DNA from: Erysipelotrichales bacterium
Lineage (GTDB): Bacteria > Bacillota_I > Bacilli_A > Erysipelotrichales > Erysipelotrichaceae
Direction of reading: 5' to 3'
Length of the DNA: 64,000 nucleotides
Assembly (NCBI GenBank): GCA_910576345.1
Contig: CAJTIT010000007.1
Location: forward strand, 35,971 to 99,970
Below are positions 9,786 to 18,533 of the stretch, piece by piece. A program made the position numbers and the translations under genes. Position 1 is the stretch's first letter. Each line of letters begins with the position of its first letter. The notes under the pieces are model-generated. The model worked only from the letters and a program-made list of their open reading frames with translations. It was not told where the DNA came from and made no database searches.

Positions 9786-9990
9786 AACCAATTCCTCCTT
9801 CATGAAATTTCTTTTTTAATGCGGCATCTAAGAAGTTCATCTTATATAATGTAAACAGTACCAACAGAATGAGGAGCAAAAATTTGCTTAATCCCGGTGG
9901 TAACGTGTCCGGTAGAAAGACGGTCAAACCCTGCACGATGAACATAACTGCCAGAATCCATTCGATTTGTATCTGTTTTCTGTGTTTCAT
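9754..9990 (-). CDS. Small membrane protein upstream of the BceAB-type genes, 78 aa
   Basis: Two hydrophobic helices (about residues 10-26 and 34-50) are separated by a short DTLPPG turn and followed by a basic tail. AAGGAGG lies 7-8 nt before the ATG at 9990. The 3' end overlaps the ATPase start by 32 nt and contains its ribosome binding site, suggesting translational coupling. I do not recognise the family. As first gene after the Bce-type box it may be part of the resistance module, but no function is known. Confidence 0.7.
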   Translation of the reverse strand: MKHRKQIQIEWILAVMFIVQGLTVFLPDTLPPGLSKFLLLILLVLFTLYKMNFLDAALKKKFHEGGIGYARNLTSRRY

Positions 9991-10067
9991 ATATGAAGTC
10001 CTCCTTGCTTACGAATATAGTATAGTTCAATTTGCTTATTTGTTCCATTTGGATTGGTAACATTTGA

Positions 10068-10083
10068 CTTACAAAGTTGTAAG
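10068..10083 (-). promoter_or_regulatory. Bce-type response-regulator box upstream of the transporter operon
   Basis: CTTACA-AAGT-TGTAAG is a perfect 6-bp inverted repeat with a 4-nt spacer, matching the TNACA-N4-TGTAA form described for BceR-like regulators. It lies 78 bp upstream of the first gene of the minus-strand operon, the usual place for activation. The window contains a BceRS-like system at 59.6-61.3 kb that could supply the regulator. The -10 of the operon is probably the TATACT/TATATT stretch near 10015-10023 on the minus strand; the -35 is weak, as expected of an activated promoter. Confidence 0.7.
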
Positions 10084-10198
10084 ATACATCTAGATTCATT
10101 GTAATGTCGTGTGTAACATACTGGTTTAAAAGATTTATAACTTCATGACGTAAATGAATACTTTTGTTTTTATGAAACGGAGTTTAGAAAGAAAATAC

Positions 10199-10247
10199 TT
10201 GACGGATGCCTTTTTTTGTTATACTGTATTAGTGTAAATAGTACAGT
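10199..10247 (+). promoter_or_regulatory. Promoter and GntR (YtrA-type) operator of the double ABC operon
   Basis: TTGACG (10199-10204) and TATACT (10220-10225) are separated by 15 bp, shorter than ideal. An imperfect inverted repeat, ACTGTATTA (10223-10231) and TAGTACAGT (10239-10247), overlaps the -10 and start region. Its form resembles YtrA-family operators (two TGTA/TACA half sites). The repressor is probably the GntR protein at 12586-12975 in the same operon, giving autoregulation. Confidence 0.6.
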
Positions 10248-10267
10248 TTAGAAAAGAGGCGTTGTGT

Positions 10268-11152
10268 ATGCTGAAAGTAAGGATGGTAAGCAAACAATTA
10301 CAAGATCATCCGGTTTTGGATCAATTGGATATGGAAGTGAATGATGGATGTATCTATGGATTGATCGGGCCCAACGGTGCCGGAAAATCTACGCTTCTGC
10401 GTGTAATGGCAGGGGTATATCAGCCGGATATGGGGTGCGTAACGATTGATGATGTTTCCATTCACAACGATCCGTCACGTTTGAAGGATATTTTATTGAT
10501 CAGTGATGATCCTTATTATTTCCGCAAAGCATCTTTGTTGGATATGAAACAGTTTTATCGTATCTCTCATCCTGATTTTCAGGAAGAATATTATCAGAAA
10601 CTGATCCGCTTAATGAAACTAAATGATCATATCCCTTTGGATCGTTATTCCAAAGGGATGAAGCGTCAGGCGTTTTTAATTCTGGGGTTGTGTTGTGCAC
10701 CGCGCTATTTATTATTGGATGAAGCATTTGACGGTTTGGATCCGCATATGCGCATGATTTTCAAAAAAGAAATCGTAGAGCGATTGGAAGAGAAACAAAT
10801 GAGCGTGGTGATTTCTTCCCACAGTCTTCGGGAAATGGAAGAAATCTGTGATTGTTTTGGGATCTTGGAAAACGGAAAGCTGATTACATCCGGTTCTATG
10901 GGAGAGTGGTTGGATACGCTTCATCAGTATCAGTTGGCTTTCAAAGAGGAAGCGAGTGCGGATATGTTTTCGCATTTGCCGGTGTTGTCATGTAAAGTAG
11001 ATTCCAGAGTGGTGACGTTGATTTTGGAAGGAGACAGCGAGATGTTGGAAACAGAATTAGCAAAACTACAACCGGTACTGATGGAACGCTTGGATGTGCG
11101 TTTAGAAGAATTGTTTGTGTATGCACTGCAAGAAAGGAATGATAAGGTATGA
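10268..11152 (+). CDS. ABC transporter ATPase (YtrB-like)
   Basis: A 294-residue ATPase with Walker A IGPNGAGKST, signature YSKGMKRQ (a variant common in this subgroup), Walker B YLLLDEAFDGLD, H-loop SSHS and a C-terminal domain of about 80 residues. A TTG six nt upstream is also in frame, but AAGAGG lies 8 nt before the ATG at 10268. The stop overlaps the permease start (ATGA). In B. subtilis the related Ytr transporter is induced by cell-wall antibiotics and controlled by YtrA; the substrate here is unknown. Confidence 0.9.
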   Translation: MLKVRMVSKQLQDHPVLDQLDMEVNDGCIYGLIGPNGAGKSTLLRVMAGVYQPDMGCVTIDDVSIHNDPSRLKDILLISDDPYYFRKASLLDMKQFYRISHPDFQEEYYQKLIRLMKLNDHIPLDRYSKGMKRQAFLILGLCCAPRYLLLDEAFDGLDPHMRMIFKKEIVERLEEKQMSVVISSHSLREMEEICDCFGILENGKLITSGSMGEWLDTLHQYQLAFKEEASADMFSHLPVLSCKVDSRVVTLILEGDSEMLETELAKLQPVLMERLDVRLEELFVYALQERNDKV

Positions 11153-12585
11153 ATACATTTGGTGGATGGCTGTTTCATGCATCTGAGCGTCCGTATATCA
11201 AGCAGTATATCAATGCAAACAAGCATCTGATCTTTGTCATTATGATTTTTCTGTCATTGATTGCCAGTGGATCGCTTGTTCCTTCCTCGCTTGTGTCGTA
11301 TGCGTTTATGGCGTTTGGTTTTGATCCTATCAATGCCTATGGGTTAATCACATCTGATCGAAGCCTCGTGATGATATGCGTATGTATGTTAAGTTATTTT
11401 CTGCCGATTTTTCAATTCCGCTTTTTGATGAGTGCTTCCGGAAGAGATTTGTATCTATCGTTACCAATCAAGCGTGAACGTTTATATCATATCCATTACT
11501 TCATCGGCGCTTTGTTTATGGGGGTTGCGACTGTTTGGTGCGGCGTCGTGTTTTTGTTGTTTCATCCGTATAATCAAAGGATTCTTGTGTCCGTTTTTGT
11601 CTTTTTGTTATTTTTATTAATTGGACTATGTCTTTATACGTTTTTTACATTTCTTGTCGTAAAAAGCCATTCGCTGTTAGACGCATTCATTATTTGTATG
11701 TCTTATACATTGTTGTCGATGATGTTTACGAATGCATTTCAGAGATTTTTCCAGGCAGGCGCAGCGCATATATTGATAGGCAATGGTTTCGATACGGTTC
11801 CTAGTCATGTGCAACAGTTCATATCGCTACTGTCTCCGCCATGGATCATGTTTCATTGGAATGTGTTGTTTTTGGAAGATGTACAGTCGCATCTGTCACT
11901 GATTTGGGTGATCGTACATACGATTATGTGGATGGTATTTGCTTGTTTTTGTTTTGTGTATGCGAAACGATCTTTTGTCCGCAAAAAGATGGAACAAAGG
12001 AAAGATTCTCAAGAATGGGTTACGTATCCTTTGTTGGTGCCAATGGGGGAAGCGGTGTTGATTCTTGGATATGGTGAAGGTCAGCTATGTTCTTTTGCCA
12101 TCATTTTGTTATTTGTGTTTTCTTTGATTGCGCATTTCTTCGTGAAACGCAAAATTCATTTGGATTGGCGAATGCCACTTAGATTTATCGGTTTTGTTTT
12201 ATTGGGATATGGGTTGATGCAGGCCAGTATTGCGACGGATTTCTTTGGATTGATACAGGAAATACCCAAACAAGAGGATGTGGAAATGGTGAGTGTACAA
12301 GTATTTGATACACAATGCGTCGATTGCAGTATTTTGGAAACGTTGTGGATCCAAGATTCTAAGCGCATATCTAAGGTGATGAGCGGACAGGAGACAATGA
12401 TGAAATCGAAGTTGAAAACAATGGATGAAGATGTATCGCTCATTGTGACTTTTCAATATGTCTATCACGATGGTGAGGAGTCTATTCGCAGTTATTACGT
12501 TACGCAAGAACAAACACAAGTGAGGACAGTGTTGGAGGAATGGAAGAAACTAGGCATTTTGCGTGATTTTAAGGGGGTGGAGTAA
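11149..12585 (+). CDS. ABC-2-like membrane permease of the first module
   Basis: A 478-residue polytopic protein with an N-terminal SERPYIKQYINANKH stretch, about seven hydrophobic segments between residues 25 and 370, and a charged outer C-terminal part of about 100 residues. It pairs with the preceding ATPase (4-nt overlap). It resembles in plan, and partly in sequence (EK/ERxYIKxYxNxNK near the start, IPKQEDV/IPDSKDV before the tail), the second permease at 13828-15336, so the two arose by duplication. Substrate unknown. Confidence 0.8.
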   Translation: MNTFGGWLFHASERPYIKQYINANKHLIFVIMIFLSLIASGSLVPSSLVSYAFMAFGFDPINAYGLITSDRSLVMICVCMLSYFLPIFQFRFLMSASGRDLYLSLPIKRERLYHIHYFIGALFMGVATVWCGVVFLLFHPYNQRILVSVFVFLLFLLIGLCLYTFFTFLVVKSHSLLDAFIICMSYTLLSMMFTNAFQRFFQAGAAHILIGNGFDTVPSHVQQFISLLSPPWIMFHWNVLFLEDVQSHLSLIWVIVHTIMWMVFACFCFVYAKRSFVRKKMEQRKDSQEWVTYPLLVPMGEAVLILGYGEGQLCSFAIILLFVFSLIAHFFVKRKIHLDWRMPLRFIGFVLLGYGLMQASIATDFFGLIQEIPKQEDVEMVSVQVFDTQCVDCSILETLWIQDSKRISKVMSGQETMMKSKLKTMDEDVSLIVTFQYVYHDGEESIRSYYVTQEQTQVRTVLEEWKKLGILRDFKGVE

Positions 12586-12975
12586 ATGTTTGTGCTGAAA
12601 CCGCAAAGCGGACTGCCGATTTTTGAACAGTTGAAAGCACAGATGTTGGAATTTGTAGCTTTGGGAATATTGTCGCCCAATGATAAACTTCCTTCTGTGC
12701 GCTCTTTGGCAATGGAGCTTTCAATAAATCCCAATACAGTGGCCAAGGCGTATCAGGAGTTGGAGCTTCAGGGGTATGTTTATACAGTTCCCGGAAAAGG
12801 TTGTTTTGTATCAGATAATCATATAGAGGAACAAATTCATTTTGTAAAACTGACGGAATTCATACAAACAGTGAAAGAGATGAAACGTCATAATATAAAG
12901 GAAAATGAATTGGTGGATGCGATATCGCTGGTGTATGGAGGTGACAAACATGATGGAACTTCATCAGATCAATAA
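12586..12975 (+). CDS. GntR family regulator, YtrA-like
   Basis: A 129-residue protein with a GntR winged helix (residues 10-75; LPSVRSLAMELSINPNTVAKAY is the recognition part) and only a short C-terminal tail, as in YtrA. The ATG follows the stop of the permease gene directly (TAA ATG) with GGTGGAG as ribosome binding site. It probably represses its own operon through the inverted repeat at 10223-10247. Its last 26 nt overlap the next ATPase gene. Confidence 0.93.
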   Translation: MFVLKPQSGLPIFEQLKAQMLEFVALGILSPNDKLPSVRSLAMELSINPNTVAKAYQELELQGYVYTVPGKGCFVSDNHIEEQIHFVKLTEFIQTVKEMKRHNIKENELVDAISLVYGGDKHDGTSSDQ

Positions 12976-13831
12976 ATGTCTTGGTAAAAAACATGTTTTA
13001 AAGGATGTGACAGTCTCCATTCCCGATGGGAACATCTATGGCTTGATTGGACCCAATGGTGCCGGCAAATCAACTTTGTTACGAATCATTGCCGGAGTGT
13101 ATCGTGCGGATCGTGGATCAATGATGCTGGATAAAGAACCTGTATATGACAATGCGGATAAAAAACGTCAGGTTCTGTTTATTAGCGATGAACCGTTTCA
13201 GTTCTTTCATGCGACGTTAAAGGATATGAAGAATTTTTATGCTTCATGGTATGATTTGGATGAATCACTGTATCAAACCTATCGCGAACAATTTCATTTG
13301 GATGAAAACAAACCTCTGAAAAATTTCTCTAAAGGGATGAAACGTCAGGGATTTTTGATCATCGCCTTGGCGATTGCGCCGCGTTATTTATTGTTGGATG
13401 AATCCTTTGATGGATTGGATCCGCTCATGCGCAGAGAATTTAAGTCTGCCATTACTGCACGCATTGCACAAAAACAGATGACGGTGATTCTGGCTTCACA
13501 CGACATCAAAGAAATGCAGGAAATCTGCGATGCGTTTGCGATGTTGCAAGATGGTCAGATTGTGACATCCGGTAATCTGGTGGAGACACTTTCTCAAGTG
13601 CATCGCATTCAACTGGCATTCGATCAGCTAATTGATCCGACATGGTTTGAAGAATTGGATTTGATTTCTATGCGTGTCACATCGAAAGTGGTCAATTTGT
13701 ATGTGCGAGGACAAGAACCTGCTTTGCGTGAATACTTATCGACCTTGCATCCGCTGATGATGGAAGTACTTCCTGTCAGTTTGGAAGAATTGTTTATTCA
13801 AAAAGTGTCATGGAAGGAGAATGTGCAATGA
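12950..13831 (+). CDS. ABC transporter ATPase of the second module (YtrB-like)
   Basis: A 293-residue paralogue of the protein at 10268-11152. It has Walker A IGPNGAGKST, signature FSKGMKRQ, Walker B YLLLDESFDGLD and H-loop ASHD. The open frame starts earlier, but the GGAGGTGA at 12937-12944 positions the ATG at 12950 (MMELHQIN). It overlaps gntR by 26 nt in another frame, so translation of the two is linked. The stop overlaps the following permease start. Confidence 0.92.
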   Translation: MMELHQINKCLGKKHVLKDVTVSIPDGNIYGLIGPNGAGKSTLLRIIAGVYRADRGSMMLDKEPVYDNADKKRQVLFISDEPFQFFHATLKDMKNFYASWYDLDESLYQTYREQFHLDENKPLKNFSKGMKRQGFLIIALAIAPRYLLLDESFDGLDPLMRREFKSAITARIAQKQMTVILASHDIKEMQEICDAFAMLQDGQIVTSGNLVETLSQVHRIQLAFDQLIDPTWFEELDLISMRVTSKVVNLYVRGQEPALREYLSTLHPLMMEVLPVSLEELFIQKVSWKENVQ

Positions 13832-15336
13832 GTCCATATGAGAAGGCGTATATCAAGTGGTATTGGAATGTGAACAAATACCGTGTGTTGGTATGTTTTT
13901 TCATTCTGTCGGTGGTGGTGATTTTGCCAAGCTTTGTCGTTTCTAATTATTCATATGCATCGTCTTGGTCGCAAGATGCGGAAGTCATGTCCGTTTCAAT
14001 CATAATCTGTTCCTATTGTTTTGTCGCAATGGCAATGATTTTACCGATTTTGCAATTTCAGTTTTTTATGAAAAAGCGTTCTTGTGACATGTATGCGCAT
14101 TTGCCGATCACAAGGGAGCGTTTCTTTTGGATACAGTATGGTCTGGGTCTTGTATGGATGTTTCTTCCAATCATTCCGTTATCGGTTACGATGTGTTTTT
14201 ATCCGGGTGTTTTTCCTTATGTAGGATTTATTCTAACTTATGTTTTGGGGTTGTATCTGATTTCTGTCGTCGTATATAGTTTGAATGTATGCTTTACGGT
14301 TCGCTGTAATTCAATATGGGATGCGATCGCTGTCGTGATTGGAATCAATCTGTCGTTGTTGATTTTGTCATTCGCACTGGAAGCGCTGTTTTATGATGTC
14401 ATGTACACGACATATGTAGGGCCTGGATATCTATCTGACCTCTCTTTGCGTACTTATCAAGCGTTCCTTCATCCGCTGTTTGTGCTTGATACGCTGATGG
14501 ATGCGGTTAGTGCCCAGTTTGCGACAATTCAATTAACTTCATTTGTGGATGCATGGATAAATGTATTCGCAAAAATTTCATCACAGATTTCCGTTGGCTA
14601 TGTCGTTTTTCTATATTGGATCTGCATCTTATGCATATCGATTTTTTCCGCACGTCGTACGTTTTGTAAGAGAAAGTTGGAGTATGGTGAACAACGCACA
14701 AGTGATTGGTGTGTGTATCCGTTGATGATATTTTTACTAACGACGGCTTTGTTGATGCAGGGGATGTATGGTGGATTTTCTGTGATATTTGTTCTTGTTG
14801 TTTTTGTTTCTCTTCATTTTCTTGCGCAACATCAGGTAGCGTTTCATAAAAGTATGGTGTTTTCTTTTATTGGAATCTGTCTTTTTGTCTTTTGTTTTAC
14901 CAAACTGTTAACCGTGACAGGGATATTCGGTCAGCTTCAGGAAATTCCTGATTCAAAAGATGTCGTCTATTATGAGTTGAACGTTTATTTGGAAAATGCG
15001 GAAACGATTACTTGGAACAATGATGGAAAAACACAATCTGACACTGTTTTGTCCTATTGTTTTAGGGAAATTGATCGAAATCTTGTGGAAAAAGATTTGG
15101 ATCAGATATTGGCCTTGCAAAATTCTTTGGTTGATGCCAAAGGTATTGGCGAAGATGCGTATTATGGAAGGCTTGATTTTATATTTAAAGAAGATCAGAA
15201 TTATGGATCTGAGAAAAGTCGAAGTTATGCTATCACGAGGAAAGAGCAAAAACAGATGGCGTTATCATTTTTAAGGCAGTTGTTAGAAAGTGAAAGGTAT
15301 GATTTGCATTATACATGCCCCAATGATGATCGATGA
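13828..15336 (+). CDS. ABC-2-like membrane permease of the second module
   Basis: A 502-residue polytopic membrane protein, paralogous to the permease at 11149-12585. AAGGAG lies about 8 nt before the ATG at 13828, which overlaps the ATPase stop (ATGA). It has an N-terminal SPYEKAYIKWYWNVNKY stretch, about seven membrane segments to residue 370 and a charged C-terminal domain. It ends the five-gene operon. Substrate unknown. Confidence 0.8.
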   Translation: MSPYEKAYIKWYWNVNKYRVLVCFFILSVVVILPSFVVSNYSYASSWSQDAEVMSVSIIICSYCFVAMAMILPILQFQFFMKKRSCDMYAHLPITRERFFWIQYGLGLVWMFLPIIPLSVTMCFYPGVFPYVGFILTYVLGLYLISVVVYSLNVCFTVRCNSIWDAIAVVIGINLSLLILSFALEALFYDVMYTTYVGPGYLSDLSLRTYQAFLHPLFVLDTLMDAVSAQFATIQLTSFVDAWINVFAKISSQISVGYVVFLYWICILCISIFSARRTFCKRKLEYGEQRTSDWCVYPLMIFLLTTALLMQGMYGGFSVIFVLVVFVSLHFLAQHQVAFHKSMVFSFIGICLFVFCFTKLLTVTGIFGQLQEIPDSKDVVYYELNVYLENAETITWNNDGKTQSDTVLSYCFREIDRNLVEKDLDQILALQNSLVDAKGIGEDAYYGRLDFIFKEDQNYGSEKSRSYAITRKEQKQMALSFLRQLLESERYDLHYTCPNDDR

Positions 15337-15337
15337 G

Positions 15338-15362
15338 CACTTCAATTACGAAGTGTTTTTCT
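15338..15362 (+). terminator. Terminator of the double ABC operon
   Basis: CACTTC (15338-15343) and GAAGTG (15350-15355) form a short stem with a 6-nt loop and a TTTTTCTTTT tail. Confidence 0.75.
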
Positions 15363-15388
15363 TTTAAAGGAATGACAACCGGAAATAT

Positions 15389-15429
15389 GTACATATGTAC
15401 TTGCAAGAATGAGAAACATTTGGCATAAT
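15389..15429 (+). promoter_or_regulatory. Promoter of the MATE gene with an adjacent palindrome
   Basis: TTGCAA (15401-15406), 17 bp, then CATAAT (15424-15429) preceded by TGG, an extended -10. A perfect 12-bp palindrome, GTACATATGTAC (15389-15400), abuts the -35 and may be the operator of a dimeric regulator not encoded nearby. Confidence 0.65.
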
Positions 15430-15455
15430 GTTGGATACATGAAAGGAGCGTGTGC

Positions 15456-16802
15456 ATGAAAGTAAAGAATATGTGCTATGGAAAACCGCTTCCTTTGATT
15501 TTTTTCTTTTCTTTGCCTTTGATGTTGGGAAATGTTTTTCAACAACTATATACGCTCATGGATACGGTCATTGTCTCTCAGAAGATGGGTGTAGATGCGC
15601 TCGCTGCGCTTGGCAGTTGTGAATGGATCAATTGGTTGGGTTTCAGTATTATGACGGGTTTCGCACAAGGATTTTCGATTCTTGTATCAAATGCATTTGG
15701 AAGAAATGATGCATCCCAAGTACAGAAAACGATTTCCGCTTTATTTATGAGCTGCGCTGTCGTTGCCAGTGGATTTGTGCTTGTTTCCATATGGTTTTTG
15801 CCGTTTCTTCTGCGCTTATTGGATACTCCGCACGCAGTGTTTGAAATGGCGTTGTTGTATGCACGAATGATTTTTCTTGGTCTTCCAATCACGATGTTTT
15901 ATAATGCGACTGCGTCTGTTTTGCGTGCACTTGGAAATTCTAGAACGCCTTTGGTCTCCATGGTCATGGCATCTATTGTGAATATTGTGTTGGATGTGCT
16001 GTTTGTGAATGTATGGGAAACGGGAATCGTTGGAGCGGCTGTTGCGACATTGATTGCGCAGCTGCTGGCAGGTGGCTATTGTTTATGGAGACTGTTTTGT
16101 TTACCACAGTATGTCCCGAAAAATCTTGTGAGGGAACCATTGATGTATGTGTCAATGTTAAAACTGGGTGTGCCGATGGCTTTGCAAAATGTACTGATTG
16201 CGGTTGGTGGAATGGTCTTGACGAGGGTGGTCAATCAATACGGCACGTATTTTTTGGCAGGTTTTACCGCCATCAATAAGTTATATGGGGTTTTGGAGAT
16301 TTCCGCTGTTTCTTATGGTTATGCGATGGTAACGTATGTTGGTCAAAACTATGGCGCAAAAAAATATCAGCGCATTCAAGAAGGCGTTCGATCTGTGATG
16401 GTGTTAGGCATTTTCACTTCGTTATTCATTGGTGTATTTTTATATATATTTGGAAATGTGTTGTTGTCGCTGTTTGTCGCAAGTGATCAGCCAGGTTATG
16501 ATCAAGTGATGAAGTACGCATGGAATTTTTTAAGCATCATGGCTTTATTTCTTCCCATATTATATTTGCTTCATATTTATCGATCGGCCATTCAAGGATT
16601 GCGCGATACTTTGATTCCTATGTTAAGCGGCTTTCTTGAGTTGTTGTTTCGTATCGGGACGGCATGTTTGTTACCGATATGGTTTCATGAAAGTGGGCTG
16701 TATCCAGTGGAAGTTTTCGCATGGTTTGGCGCAGTGATCTTGCTTGTGCCGAATTATTATTGGAAACAATATCATTTTCCAAAAGAAAGCGAAACAAAGT
16801 GA
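15456..16802 (+). CDS. MATE family efflux transporter
   Basis: A 448-residue protein with twelve predicted helices. The family pattern is clear at the N-terminus (PLMLGNVFQQLYTLMDTVIVSQKMG) and in VLRALGNSRTPL. These exporters use Na+ or H+ gradients to expel drugs or metabolites. A GTG six nt upstream is in frame, but GAAAGGAG lies 7 nt before the ATG at 15456. Monocistronic, with its own promoter. Substrate unknown. Confidence 0.93.
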   Translation: MKVKNMCYGKPLPLIFFFSLPLMLGNVFQQLYTLMDTVIVSQKMGVDALAALGSCEWINWLGFSIMTGFAQGFSILVSNAFGRNDASQVQKTISALFMSCAVVASGFVLVSIWFLPFLLRLLDTPHAVFEMALLYARMIFLGLPITMFYNATASVLRALGNSRTPLVSMVMASIVNIVLDVLFVNVWETGIVGAAVATLIAQLLAGGYCLWRLFCLPQYVPKNLVREPLMYVSMLKLGVPMALQNVLIAVGGMVLTRVVNQYGTYFLAGFTAINKLYGVLEISAVSYGYAMVTYVGQNYGAKKYQRIQEGVRSVMVLGIFTSLFIGVFLYIFGNVLLSLFVASDQPGYDQVMKYAWNFLSIMALFLPILYLLHIYRSAIQGLRDTLIPMLSGFLELLFRIGTACLLPIWFHESGLYPVEVFAWFGAVILLVPNYYWKQYHFPKESETK

Positions 16803-16835
16803 TATGGTGTCTTTTAGTAATTCACTTCTTATCAA

Positions 16836-16864
16836 AAAAACGCAAACGAATTTGCGCTTTTTTT
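16836..16864. terminator. Bidirectional terminator between the MATE gene and the FAD gene
   Basis: AACGCAAA and TTTGCGCTT flank a CGAA loop, with A-runs before and a T-run after. It lies between two convergent genes. Confidence 0.8.
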
Positions 16865-16866
16865 CA

Positions 16867-18234
16867 TTATTTAAATAAGTATCTGGCGACATGGATTCCA
16901 CTGGCACTGGCGTGAGATAAAGAGTGGGTAACACCGCTGCAGTCGCCGATGACGAACAATCCTTTGCATTTTGTTTCCAGATTTTCATCTACTTCCACAT
17001 CCAAATTATAGAACTTGACTTCTACTCCATAAAGAAGGGTGGAGTCATTTGCGGTACCCGGCGCAACTTTATCAAGCGCATAAATCATTTCAATGATGCC
17101 GTCCATTTGTCGTTTTGGGATGACAAGACTCAAATCTCCCGGGGTTGCGGATAAAGTAGGCAAGACAAAATTATCCGCTAATCTTGCGGCAGTAGAGCGC
17201 TGTCCACGAATCAGATCACCGAATCGCTGTACGATCACACCACCGCCAAGCATATTGGATAGTTTTGCGATGCTTTCACCATAGGCATTGGAATCATTGA
17301 ATGGTTCAGAGAAATGATTGGAGACCAATAAGGCAAAGTTTGTGTTTTCGCTGAATTTCAAAGGATCATCGTAACTGTGTCCGTTTACAGTAATGATGCC
17401 GTTTGTGTTTTCACTGACGACCACCCCTTTTGGATTCATGCAGAACGTTCTGACTTTGTCTTGAAATTTTTTGGTTTTGTATACGATTTTTGATTCATAG
17501 AGTTCGTCTGTCAAGTGTGAGAACACATCCGCAGGCAGTTCCACACGTACACCGATGTCAACACGATTGGATCGTGTTTTGATATGCAGATGTTTACATA
17601 TTTCACCCATCCATTTGGAGCCGCTGCGTCCGGTAGAGATGATGCATCGCTTTCCTTCAAACACGGTGTCGCCACTGTAGATACGATATCCGTCTTCACT
17701 TTGTTCTACTTTGTCAATCGGTGTTCGAAAGTAGAATTTCACGCCTTTTTCTTGTAAATGTTGATATAGATTTTCTAATACGATGTAATTGATGTCAGTT
17801 CCTAAATGACGAACTTGTGCATCCAATAAATGTAAGTCGTTTTGAAGGCAGACTTTTTTTAGATGATGATTGCCGGTGGAATACAGTTTGGTATTTTTTC
17901 CACCATATGCACAGTTGATTTCATCTACATATTGCATGAGTTCAATTGCTTTTTCTCTACCGATATGTTCATACAGTGTTCCGCCAAATTGATTGGTGAT
18001 ATTGTATTTTCCATCTGAAAATGCGCCAGCTCCGCCAAATCCGTTCATGATTGCACAAGTGGCGCAATTAGTACAAGATTTGATTGTTTTGCCATCAATC
18101 GGACATTTTCTTTTTTCTAATGGGTTCCCTGTTTCAAAAATTCCAATTCGCAAGTCAGGTTGTAAACGCATTGCTTCATATGCGGAAAATATTCCTCCGG
18201 GACCTGCGCCAACAATCAATACATCATAGTTCAT
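16867..18234 (-). CDS. FAD-dependent dehydrogenase-like protein (COG2509 type)
   Basis: A 455-residue flavoprotein with an N-terminal FAD-binding GAGPGGIFSAYEA (residues 8-20), a cysteine cluster KCPIDGKTIKSCTNCATC near residues 43-60, FGGAGAFSDGKYN after it, and a C-terminal GLFVIGDCSGVTHSLSHASASG FAD motif. This is the architecture of the uncharacterised HI0933/COG2509-like oxidoreductases. The electron donor, acceptor and substrate are unknown; the Cys cluster suggests a metal or redox site. The promoter region (18235-18357) was next to the insertion site of the mobile element. Confidence 0.88.
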   Translation of the reverse strand: MNYDVLIVGAGPGGIFSAYEAMRLQPDLRIGIFETGNPLEKRKCPIDGKTIKSCTNCATCAIMNGFGGAGAFSDGKYNITNQFGGTLYEHIGREKAIELMQYVDEINCAYGGKNTKLYSTGNHHLKKVCLQNDLHLLDAQVRHLGTDINYIVLENLYQHLQEKGVKFYFRTPIDKVEQSEDGYRIYSGDTVFEGKRCIISTGRSGSKWMGEICKHLHIKTRSNRVDIGVRVELPADVFSHLTDELYESKIVYKTKKFQDKVRTFCMNPKGVVVSENTNGIITVNGHSYDDPLKFSENTNFALLVSNHFSEPFNDSNAYGESIAKLSNMLGGGVIVQRFGDLIRGQRSTAARLADNFVLPTLSATPGDLSLVIPKRQMDGIIEMIYALDKVAPGTANDSTLLYGVEVKFYNLDVEVDENLETKCKGLFVIGDCSGVTHSLSHASASGIHVARYLFK

Positions 18235-18357
18235 AGTTCATTCCTCTTTCTGGCTAAAAAATTGCCCAGAGTATTTTAGCATATTTTTTTTGAAAAGCCA
18301 GTGTTTTTTTTATAATTTGGATTTCTTATTTTGGAAATTCATTGTTTGTCCAACATC

Positions 18358-18381
18358 TGTTGGATAGTTGGAATAGGTGAC
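18358..18381 (+). repeat. Left terminal inverted repeat of the decayed element
   Basis: Starts TGTTGGATAGT and matches the right end (reverse complement) at 18 of 24 positions, the first 11 being identical. The flanking TCCAACATCT (18349-18358) also occurs at 22688-22697. Confidence 0.65.
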
Positions 18382-18395
18382 TTAGAAAATATCCA

Positions 18396-18533
18396 TTATT
18401 CAAGGGTTTCGGGTGCCCCTATGAATTTGTGATGGATAGTATGTCGTTGAGTTTTCTGCCCGTCTATCTCTACGGGTTCAGAAACAAGAATTTTTTCTAT
18501 AAGTTGGTTGATTATCTTAAAATTTACAGTGCT
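18396..18533 (-). pseudogene. C-terminal remnant of a large serine recombinase
   Basis: About 45 codons are readable in one frame, ending with TAA at 18396-18398: LIEKILVSEPVEIDG, QKTQRHTIHHKFIGA and a short tail. This corresponds to the extreme C-terminus of transposon resolvases, where the pattern is LI-x-x-I-V-V-x-x-x-x-x-x-D-G-x-x-x-Q. The catalytic N-terminal domain and the zinc-ribbon region are gone; the frame meets the end of the TnpW-like gene at 18532. It explains how the element arrived and why it can no longer excise itself. Confidence 0.7.
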
